From Desulfarculaceae bacterium (GTDB taxonomy: Bacteria; Desulfobacterota; Desulfarculia; Desulfarculales; Desulfarculaceae): 37,034 nucleotides of DNA. Position numbers and translations under genes: made by a program. The notes beneath the pieces were generated by a model. That model had not been told where the DNA came from. It did no database searches and saw only the letters and a program-made list of their open reading frames with translations. The stretch spans positions 1-37,034 of the forward strand of contig JAMOVV010000103.1 of the NCBI GenBank assembly GCA_027067385.1. The letters run 5' to 3'. Shown here piece after piece: positions 27,718-35,165 of this stretch; the stretch's first letter is position 1; the number at the start of each line of letters is the position of its first letter.

Positions 27718-28560
27718 CTAGAACCAAAAACGAACCGTCAGGTCGACGCCGTACTGGTGGGTGGTGCTGTTGGGCTCGTAAATGGTCTGTACGGTGTAGG
27801 TGGTGTTGCTGGGGCTCACCGCAGTGACCGGTTCGGACCCGCTACGCCCGATGCTGGAGTACTGGTACCATGGCGTGAGGCCCAGCGATATCTGGGGATG
27901 GAAGCGGTAGTCCATGGGCAGCTCGGCCCGGAAGCCGATGCGGTTGCCCAAATCCAGGGTAGGCGAGCTGTACCCCAGGGTCGAGAACTTGACGTTCATG
28001 CTGCCGTTGAACATCACCCGGGCCGAGAGGTCCAGGCCAATGGAGAACTCCGGGGACACCTCGTAGTCGAGGCGCACGCCGATGGGGAAATAGAACCAGG
28101 TGTATTCCTCGATGTAGGGGCTGGGACCGGCCAGTTTGCGCTCCCAGTCGTGGTAGCCGATGCCGGCATAGGGAGTGATGGTCCAACGGGAGGCGGCGTC
28201 GCGGCCCATGATGTAGCCGAATTTCACCTCCAGGCTGAGGAAGGTGTTGTCGGTCGTGTCCTTCCAGGGGGTGCCGTCTTGCAAGGTCCCGGTGTAGTCG
28301 GTGGCGCCGGTGGTATAGCGGATGGAAAAGCTGGCGAAGACCGGGTTGTCCTCACCCTTGTAGGTGTAGCCCAACACCACCCCCGGCACCCAGCCGGATT
28401 CCTTGATATCCGGGCGGCCGTCGATGGCTTCGCTGTAATCGAACTTGGAATAGCCCAGACCGATCTCCAGGTATTGACGCCCCTCGGCCATGGCCGGAGC
28501 CACGAACAAGCTCAGCAGCAACCCCACGCCACCAACAAACGCAATAACTTTTTTTATCAT
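27718..28560 (-). CDS. Predicted outer-membrane beta-barrel protein
   Basis: MIKKVIAFVGGVGLLLSLFVAPAMAEGRQYLEIGLGYSKFDYS...; repeated amphipathic strands; C-terminus YGVDLTVRFWF*. Start trimmed from 28590. Confidence 0.8.
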   Translation of the reverse strand: MIKKVIAFVGGVGLLLSLFVAPAMAEGRQYLEIGLGYSKFDYSEAIDGRPDIKESGWVPGVVLGYTYKGEDNPVFASFSIRYTTGATDYTGTLQDGTPWKDTTDNTFLSLEVKFGYIMGRDAASRWTITPYAGIGYHDWERKLAGPSPYIEEYTWFYFPIGVRLDYEVSPEFSIGLDLSARVMFNGSMNVKFSTLGYSSPTLDLGNRIGFRAELPMDYRFHPQISLGLTPWYQYSSIGRSGSEPVTAVSPSNTTYTVQTIYEPNSTTHQYGVDLTVRFWF

Positions 28561-28963
28561 GCGCTTGCTCCTAACTTGCAAGATTATCACTTACCCTTCA
28601 CCGCCGGAAAACCTTGGGCCAAGGGAATTAATGCTCTGAATATAAACATGGTAGCTTTTAATAACTCATTTTGCAACACAATTCGCAACCAATTTAACTA
28701 AAGTCCGGCAGTTACTAAGCAGTGTTTTATAAGTGAAACACCACCCGCAATTATTCACAGCAAGGTCGCGACAACACACTTAACTATTTGTTGTTATGTT
28801 GTTTTTAAATTGCATTGCAGCCCGGCAAGTCCCGGAGTTGGTATCTTTACGCAGCCATGAAAGCATCCGATAAGAGTTTACCAGCGGGCTTAAACATATC
28901 GAAGCGGGCAAAGAAATTATCACCAAACCTGCGGGGCTGCCACCACCCCTACCAAGCGTATCG

Positions 28964-29042
28964 GCCCTTGGCGGGGAAAACTTGACCCCGTCAGGGCAAA
29001 GTAAGACCGCCACGCCCCGGCCGGGACGTGGCGGTCTTTTTT
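28964..29042 (+). ncRNA. Candidate structured + strand RNA ending in an intrinsic terminator
   Basis: Hairpin GCCCU(U)GGCGGGG / AAAACUUGA / CCCCGUCAGGGC (28964-28997), then AAGACCGCCACG-12 nt-CGTGGCGGTCTT + TTTT (29003-29042). No + strand CDS upstream. Confidence 0.35.
29003..29042 (+). terminator. Intrinsic terminator (best U-tract on +; may be bidirectional and serve mscS)
   Basis: Perfect 12-bp stem AAGACCGCCACG / CGTGGCGGTCTT followed by TTTT. Confidence 0.85.
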
Positions 29043-29061
29043 ACCGGGCCGGCGCAGTGGC

Positions 29062-29901
29062 TCAGCCGGCGGCCTTTTGTCCCAGGGCCTCCGGCCAGCC
29101 GCCGACCAGGTGCAGGTCGCGCTGGGGATAGGGGATGTTGATGCCTTCGCTGTCCAGGCGCAGCTTGATGGCCTCGGTGAGGGCGAAATAGGCGTTCCAG
29201 TAATCGGCGTTCTTAACCCAGGGACGCACCACCAGGTTCACGCTGCTGTCGGCCAGCTCGGAGACGGCCACCGTGGGCGCGGGGTCCTTGAGCACCAGGG
29301 GCTCGTCGGCCAGTATCTGCTCCAGCACCTGCTTGACCTTGGCCAGGTCGGCCTCGTAGCCCACCCCGGCCACCAGGTCCACCCGCCGCAGCTCGTTGGC
29401 CGAGTAGTTTATGACGTTGTCGCCCACCAGCTTGGAGTTGGGCACGTAGATCACCTTGCCGTCAGGTGACAGGAGCTGGGTGGTGAGGATAGTCATGCGC
29501 TGGACCACGCCGAAGGTGCCGGCGGCCTCCACCGAGTCACCCACCTTGAAGGGCCGCATGATGATGATGATTACCCCGGCGGCCAGGTTGGCCAGGGAAC
29601 CCTGCAGGGACAAAGCCACCGCCAGGGTGGAAGCGCCGAGGATGGCCACGATGGAGGTGGTGGCGAAACCAACCTGGTTCAGGGCCGCCACCACCACGAA
29701 GACCAACAATAAGATGTAGATCATGTTGTTGAGGAAAGTAACCAGGGTCTCGTCCATGCCGGCCTTGCGCATGACCTTGGCGATAAGCGTACGTAGCTTT
29801 TTCACCACCAGCCAGCCGACCACCAGGATGACAATCGCCCACAGGAAGTTCATGCCATGGGTCACGGCATAGGTTTTAAACCAAATGGCGATGCTGTTCA
29901 T
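29062..29901 (-). CDS. mscS: Small-conductance mechanosensitive channel MscS
   Basis: SIVAILGASTLAVALSLQGSLANLAAGVIIIIMRPFKVGDSVEAAGTFGVVQRMTILTTQLLSPDGKVIYVPNSKL: canonical TM3 and beta domain. ATG 29901 has an AGGTGA RBS; GTG 29910 is an alternative. Confidence 0.96.
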   Translation of the reverse strand: MNSIAIWFKTYAVTHGMNFLWAIVILVVGWLVVKKLRTLIAKVMRKAGMDETLVTFLNNMIYILLLVFVVVAALNQVGFATTSIVAILGASTLAVALSLQGSLANLAAGVIIIIMRPFKVGDSVEAAGTFGVVQRMTILTTQLLSPDGKVIYVPNSKLVGDNVINYSANELRRVDLVAGVGYEADLAKVKQVLEQILADEPLVLKDPAPTVAVSELADSSVNLVVRPWVKNADYWNAYFALTEAIKLRLDSEGINIPYPQRDLHLVGGWPEALGQKAAG

Positions 29902-30111
29902 TTTATTCACCTGTCCTTATATGGTTGGTTTGGGTAATCACAAAGGTCCGGACCCGCCCCTCACGCCACCATCGGCCGCCGGTGGTGTTAAAGGCCGGAT
30001 AAATCGCCCCCCGCATCAGGGTAATAATACATTCACTACCATTTTTTACCAACATCAGGAACCGTTAGCGTCTTTTGTCAAACAGCCTCCCAACGGGCCG
30101 GCCCGGCGGGT

Positions 30112-31902
30112 CTACCAGGTACCGCCGCCGCCGCCACCACCGCCGCCGCCGCCGAACCCGCCGCCGCCGAACCCCGTGCCCGAGCTGAAGCCGGCGCCGC
30201 TCTGCGGCGGCGGCTGCTTAAACACCCCGCCCACCGCGGAGCCCATGTGGTTCAGGCCGGAGGTAAGGTGGCTCATGGTCCACAGGCCGGAGGAGAGCGA
30301 GGGTGCCACGTACCACTGCGGAGGCTGGCTCAGCAGACCCTCGAACTTGCGCCCCCAGCCCTCGGCCAGTCCCAGGGCCATGGCGTAGGCCAGGGTACGA
30401 TCGAAGTAGTCGGGGTCTTCGGCCAGCAGCATCTTCAGTTTGCCCTGCTCGGCGCGCTGGACAAACTCCTTAAACCCCATGGCTTCGGCGTAGCGCCGGG
30501 CCCCGGCCTTTTGCTTTTGCGGCATGATGCGGCCAAAGAACACCAGCAGTCCGCCGGTGGCCGCCAGGGCGATGGTGTTGGGCCAGTTGAACAAATCCTC
30601 CACCCCCAGCCAGGCCAGCACGGCCCACAGCAGCGCGGCCAGCAGGGCCACGACCCCCAGCGAGGTCAGAACCATGGCCAGCCCCCGGCTGCCCTTGGTG
30701 AACCATCCCCGGCTGTTTACCAGGGCCTCGAGCATCTCCTGGGCGTTGAGCATGCTCTGGCCGAGGCGGCCCTGGAGCTGGCTGAGCCGCACCTGGTCGC
30801 CGTCGACGAACATCTGGTTGAATATGGTGTGCTCAAAGGGGCGCGAACCGGACGGCAGGTTGGCCAGTTTGCTGAAACGGTAGTCGCGCTCGGCGTCCTG
30901 GTCCCCCGGCGGCAAGACCTCGATGCGCAGGCACCCGGCGGCTCCCCAATAGGGCAGCAAACTCACCAGGTCATCGCGTCGTCCCGACTCGTTGACCAGG
31001 TAGGCCATCTCCGGCGGAGTCATATCCTTGGGCGGATGGAAGCGGGCCATGATGGTGGGCTTGGGGTCGCGGCCCCGGAACCACCACAGGGGCAAGAGGA
31101 TGAGCAGGGCCAGGATCGGCACCAATAGCAGGGGGCTGTTGGTGAAAAACAGCCGGACCCGCAACCAGGGCCCACCCCGGGTAAGATAGCCCGCCGGCAG
31201 GCGCAGGCCCAGGGTGACCCCGTGGCCCGGCGGCAGGGCCGCGGTGGTGTGGCCGCTTATACCGTGGCGTCCCAGGCGGTAGACCACCGCCCGGCCGCGG
31301 GCCCCCACCGGCCCGGTGTAGACAAAGACGTCGTCGGGCGACAGCTCCAGGGGCCGCGGCAGGGCCACCGCAAAGGAGGCCCGGTCGATGAAGGTGCGCC
31401 ACTGGTGGCCGATGAGATTCCAGTAGAACTCGGCGTGGTCGTCAAAAAAATTGATGCCGCCGTAAATTTTGTAACGGATCACAAAACGCTGCCGGCCGCG
31501 CAGGTAGCGGTCCGGGTCGCCGATGCGAATGACCAGGTAGTCTCCCTGGCGATAGGTCTGGTTTGGGTGGCCGGGGGTGGTGACGTCGTAGATGTCCACG
31601 GTGTAGCGCCGGCGGCCCAGGGTGGCGCGGCGGGGCTGGGGGCCGGCCATGGACTTGACCCGGTAGGAGACCGGTATCTTGCGGAAGATACCGTGACGCG
31701 GGGCGTCGAGGTCAACCACCAGGGTCTCGGTGAATTCCAGCACCGCGTCGGGCTGGATATCCACCCGCACCTGGTAGTCGTTAATACGATAGCCGGCGGC
31801 GGCCGGCAGGGCCCCCAGGACCAGGCCGGCCAGCCACAGGGCCAGGGTGCACCCCAGCACCCGCCTTCGGCGCCGGGCGGAGCTGGGCCGGCCCGGCATC
31901 AT
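30112..31902 (-). CDS. DUF2207-domain membrane protein with poly-Gly C-terminus
   Basis: YRINDYQVRVDIQPDAVLEFTETLVVDLDAPRHGIFRKIPV...YKIYGGINFFDDHAEFYWNLIGHQW...; C-terminal GTGFGGGGFGGGGGGGGGGGTW. Start trimmed to 31902, directly after lemA. Confidence 0.88.
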   Translation of the reverse strand: MMPGRPSSARRRRRVLGCTLALWLAGLVLGALPAAAGYRINDYQVRVDIQPDAVLEFTETLVVDLDAPRHGIFRKIPVSYRVKSMAGPQPRRATLGRRRYTVDIYDVTTPGHPNQTYRQGDYLVIRIGDPDRYLRGRQRFVIRYKIYGGINFFDDHAEFYWNLIGHQWRTFIDRASFAVALPRPLELSPDDVFVYTGPVGARGRAVVYRLGRHGISGHTTAALPPGHGVTLGLRLPAGYLTRGGPWLRVRLFFTNSPLLLVPILALLILLPLWWFRGRDPKPTIMARFHPPKDMTPPEMAYLVNESGRRDDLVSLLPYWGAAGCLRIEVLPPGDQDAERDYRFSKLANLPSGSRPFEHTIFNQMFVDGDQVRLSQLQGRLGQSMLNAQEMLEALVNSRGWFTKGSRGLAMVLTSLGVVALLAALLWAVLAWLGVEDLFNWPNTIALAATGGLLVFFGRIMPQKQKAGARRYAEAMGFKEFVQRAEQGKLKMLLAEDPDYFDRTLAYAMALGLAEGWGRKFEGLLSQPPQWYVAPSLSSGLWTMSHLTSGLNHMGSAVGGVFKQPPPQSGAGFSSGTGFGGGGFGGGGGGGGGGGTW

Positions 31903-31906
31903 GGTG

Positions 31907-32458
31907 TTAGAACGACACCTTGACGTTCTCACGGGCCGCCTCTTCGATCTCGAAGAACTCCCGCTGCTTAAAACCGAACAGGTTGGCCACGATAACCGAG
32001 GGGAACGACTGGCAGGCAATGTTGTAATCGCGCACCACCGCGTTGAAATAACGGCGGGCCAGTTGTATATCATTCTCGATCTCGTTGAGGTTGTTTTGCA
32101 ACTGCAGGAAGTTCTGGTTGGCCTTGAGGTCGGGATAGCTCTCCGACAGGGCGAAAAGGCTCTTGAGCGCGCCGGTGATCATGTTCTCGGCCTGGGCCTG
32201 CTCGCCCACCCCCTGGGCGCCCATGCCCATGTTGCGGGCCTGGATAACCTTTTCCAGGGTCTCTTTTTCGTGGGCGGCGTAGCCCTTGACCGTCTCCACT
32301 AGGTTGGGGATGAGATCGTAGCGCCGCTTGAGCTGCACATCCACACTGGACCAGGACTCGTCGCACATGTTGCGCAACTTCACGAAACGGTTGTAGTAAA
32401 AGATGAAGGCCAAGCCGACAACCACGGCCAGTCCTATGATGATGTATAAAATAGTCAC
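31907..32458 (-). CDS. lemA: LemA family protein
   Basis: YNRFVKLRNMCDESWSSVDVQLKRRYDLIPNLVETVKGYAAHEKETLEKVIQARN...YFNAVVRDYNIACQSFPSVIVANLFGFKQREFFE. Confidence 0.95.
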   Translation of the reverse strand: MTILYIIIGLAVVVGLAFIFYYNRFVKLRNMCDESWSSVDVQLKRRYDLIPNLVETVKGYAAHEKETLEKVIQARNMGMGAQGVGEQAQAENMITGALKSLFALSESYPDLKANQNFLQLQNNLNEIENDIQLARRYFNAVVRDYNIACQSFPSVIVANLFGFKQREFFEIEEAARENVKVSF

Positions 32459-32656
32459 GGGCTCCTCCCTGGTGGGAAATAATGGCAGGAATTCTTATTA
32501 CCACCCAGACTATCCCGAACCGCACCGGCCCGGCAAGTCCCTTGCACGGACCGGCCGGGTGGGGAAAAATAGCTTGTCGCCCGGCGTCCAAAGGGAATAT
32601 TCTGCCACAGGTCATTTGCTTAATACTGTAAGCATCTGCGCGGAGACCTCCTGCTA

Positions 32657-34474
32657 ATGAACATCCTGGGAATCAGCGCCTATTATCACGATTCGGCCGC
32701 CTGCCTGGTGAGTGACGGCCGTATCGTGGCCGCCGCCCAGGAGGAGCGTTTCAGCCGGGTCAAGCACGACCACCGCTTTCCCACCGCGGCGGTGGCGTTC
32801 TGCCTGTCCCAGGGTGGCATCCAGGCCGGGGACCTGGACCTGGTGGCCTTTTATGACAAGCCGTTTCTCAAGTACGAACGCCTGCTGGAGACCTACCTGG
32901 CCTTCGCCCCGGCAGGCCTGCGTTCCTTTCTCACGGCCATGCCCCTGTGGATCAAGGAAAAGCTCTGGCTGCCTGATGTCATCAAAAAGGAGCTGGACTA
33001 CCACGGCAAGATAATCTTCTGCGAGCACCACCAGTCCCACGCGGCCAGCGCCTTTTTCGCCTCGCCCTTTGAGCGCGCCGCCTTCATAACCTTTGACGGG
33101 GTGGGCGAGTGGGCCACCACCTCCTTTGGCCGGGGCGATGGCAACCACATCGACATCATGGCCGAGCTGCGTTTCCCGCACTCGCTGGGGCTGTTGTACT
33201 CCGCCTTCACCTATTTCACCGGGTTTCGGGTCAACTCCGGCGAGTACAAGGTGATGGGCCTGGCCCCCTACGGCCAACCCAGGTACGCAGACACCATCTT
33301 GCGCGAGCTGGTGGATTTGAAACCCGACGGCTCTTTCAAGCTGGACCAGCGCTACTTCAACTACTGCCAGGGCCTCACCATGACCAACCGGCGCTTTGCC
33401 GAGCTCTTCGGCGGCCCGCCCCGCCGGCCGGAGAGCCCCATCACCCAGCGGGAGATGGACCTGGCCGCCAGCGTGCAAAAGGTCACCGAGCTCATAGTAA
33501 GCCGGGTGACCGACCACGTGGCCGAGCTAACCGGCGAGAAGAACCTGGTCCTGGCCGGCGGGGTGGCGCTCAACTGCGTGGCCAACGGACGCCTGCTGCG
33601 CGAGGGACCCTTTGAGCGGCTCTGGGTCCAACCGGCGGCCGGCGACGCCGGCGGCGCCCTGGGCGCGGCCCTGTTCGCCTGGCACCAGTACCTGGGCAAC
33701 CCCCGCCCCTCCCCCGGGGGCAGCGACCAGCAGCAGGGCTCCTACCTGGGCCCGGCCTTTGACCCGCAGGAGATAGCCGACTTTCTCCAGGAGCGGGGCG
33801 CACCGGCCAAGCGGCTGGAGCCGGCGGAGTTGCTCGAGGCGGTGGCCGGGCTGCTGGAGGACCAAAAGGTGGTGGGCTGGTTCCAGGGGCGCATGGAGTT
33901 CGGCCCGCGCGCCCTGGGGGCCCGCTCCATCATCGGCGACGCGCGCAGCCCGCAGATGCAGTCGGTGATGAACCTCAAGATCAAGTACCGCGAGTCCTTC
34001 CGTCCCTTTGCCCCCTCGGTGCTGGCGCGCCGGGTGGGCGACTATTTCGAGCTGGAGGTCCCCAGCCCCTACATGCTGCTGGTGGCCGGGGTGCGCCCCG
34101 AGCTGCGCCGGCCCATGACCGAGCAGGAAAAAAGCCTTTTCGGTATCGACAAGCTCAACGTGGTGCGCTCGGAGATCACCGCCGTCACCCACGTGGACTA
34201 CTCGGCCCGGGTGCAGACGGTGCACCCGGAAACCAACCCCCTGTACCACCAACTGCTGGAGGCCTTTGAGCGGCGCACCGGCTGCGGAGTTATCGTCAAC
34301 ACCTCCTTCAACGTGCGCGGCGAGCCCATCGTCTGCACCCCGGCCGACGCCTACGCCTGCTTCATGCGCACCGAGATGGACTACCTGGCCCTGGGGCCAT
34401 ATCTCCTGGACAAACGAGACCAGCCGCCCTGGCGCGAAGCGGGCGACTGGCGCGAGAAATTCGAGCTGGACTGA
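32657..34474 (+). CDS. Carbamoyltransferase (NodU/CmcH/TobZ family)
   Basis: MNILGISAYYHDSAACLVSDGRIVAAAQEERFSRVKHD, CEHHQSHAASAFFASPFERAAFITFDGVGEW, VLAGGVALNCVANGRLL, GRMEFGPRALGARSIIGDAR, NTSFNVRGEPIVCTPADA. Confidence 0.97.
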   Translation: MNILGISAYYHDSAACLVSDGRIVAAAQEERFSRVKHDHRFPTAAVAFCLSQGGIQAGDLDLVAFYDKPFLKYERLLETYLAFAPAGLRSFLTAMPLWIKEKLWLPDVIKKELDYHGKIIFCEHHQSHAASAFFASPFERAAFITFDGVGEWATTSFGRGDGNHIDIMAELRFPHSLGLLYSAFTYFTGFRVNSGEYKVMGLAPYGQPRYADTILRELVDLKPDGSFKLDQRYFNYCQGLTMTNRRFAELFGGPPRRPESPITQREMDLAASVQKVTELIVSRVTDHVAELTGEKNLVLAGGVALNCVANGRLLREGPFERLWVQPAAGDAGGALGAALFAWHQYLGNPRPSPGGSDQQQGSYLGPAFDPQEIADFLQERGAPAKRLEPAELLEAVAGLLEDQKVVGWFQGRMEFGPRALGARSIIGDARSPQMQSVMNLKIKYRESFRPFAPSVLARRVGDYFELEVPSPYMLLVAGVRPELRRPMTEQEKSLFGIDKLNVVRSEITAVTHVDYSARVQTVHPETNPLYHQLLEAFERRTGCGVIVNTSFNVRGEPIVCTPADAYACFMRTEMDYLALGPYLLDKRDQPPWREAGDWREKFELD

Positions 34475-34899
34475 TGGGCGCCATAAGAGAAATAGCCGAC
34501 GAGATCAGGGACCTGGACCCCACGGCGCGCGAATGCCGCAAGCTGGCGCTGGTTTTGCTGGGGGCCCTGGCGATCATCGGCGCCCTGGCGCTCTGGCGCC
34601 TGGGCCCCGCTGGCTGGTGGGTGCTGGCCGCCGCCGGGCTGGTGGGCGCTTGGGGGCTGCTCTGGCCGGCCGGCTTCAAGCCGCTGTACATCGTCTGGAT
34701 GAGCCTGGCCCTGGTCATGGGGTTTATCATGAGCCGGGTGCTGCTCACCCTGCTGTTCTACCTGGCCATCACCCCCACCGGCCTGGTCATGCGCCTGGTG
34801 GGCCGGCGTCCCCTGGACCTCAAGATGGGCGACCGCGACTCCTACTGGCACCGCCGCGATAAGCCCTACGACCCGGCCGACAGCGAAAAGATGTTCTAA
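34474..34899 (+). CDS. SxtJ-like membrane protein
   Basis: Start overlaps the carbamoyltransferase stop by 1 nt; FKPLYIVWMSLALVMGFIMSRVLLTLLFYLAITPTGLVMRLVGRRPLDLK...DSYWHRRDKP is typical. Confidence 0.88.
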   Translation: MGAIREIADEIRDLDPTARECRKLALVLLGALAIIGALALWRLGPAGWWVLAAAGLVGAWGLLWPAGFKPLYIVWMSLALVMGFIMSRVLLTLLFYLAITPTGLVMRLVGRRPLDLKMGDRDSYWHRRDKPYDPADSEKMF

Positions 34900-35165
34900 C
34901 CCCCGGCCCCGACCCACCCCCGAACACCACCACCGCCGGCCCGGCCAGCACCCGGCCCCGGCGCTGGCGTCTTTAGAAAGGGTCAAATGTCCAGCCCACC
35001 GCCGCCGACAATCGACCGCCGAACCATGGCCGAGATCAGCCGGCGCCGCGATGGCCGCCTTGTTCCGGTCGGCGCCCCAGTTTATGGCGCCGCGCGATTT
35101 TGCCGGCAAGCTCAAGGAGATGCTACACGCCACCGGTGGTGGCGCAACTTTGGCCAAGGGAGACG

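Noticed and set aside
28780-29013. 77-aa minus-strand ORF in the AT-rich intergenic region
   Set aside because: No RBS or motif support, and it runs into the terminator hairpin.
28985-29030. GEMM/c-di-GMP riboswitch suggested by 'CAGGGCAAA'
   Set aside because: The remaining conserved core (GACGCAAAGCC, GGUAGCCGGG) is not present.
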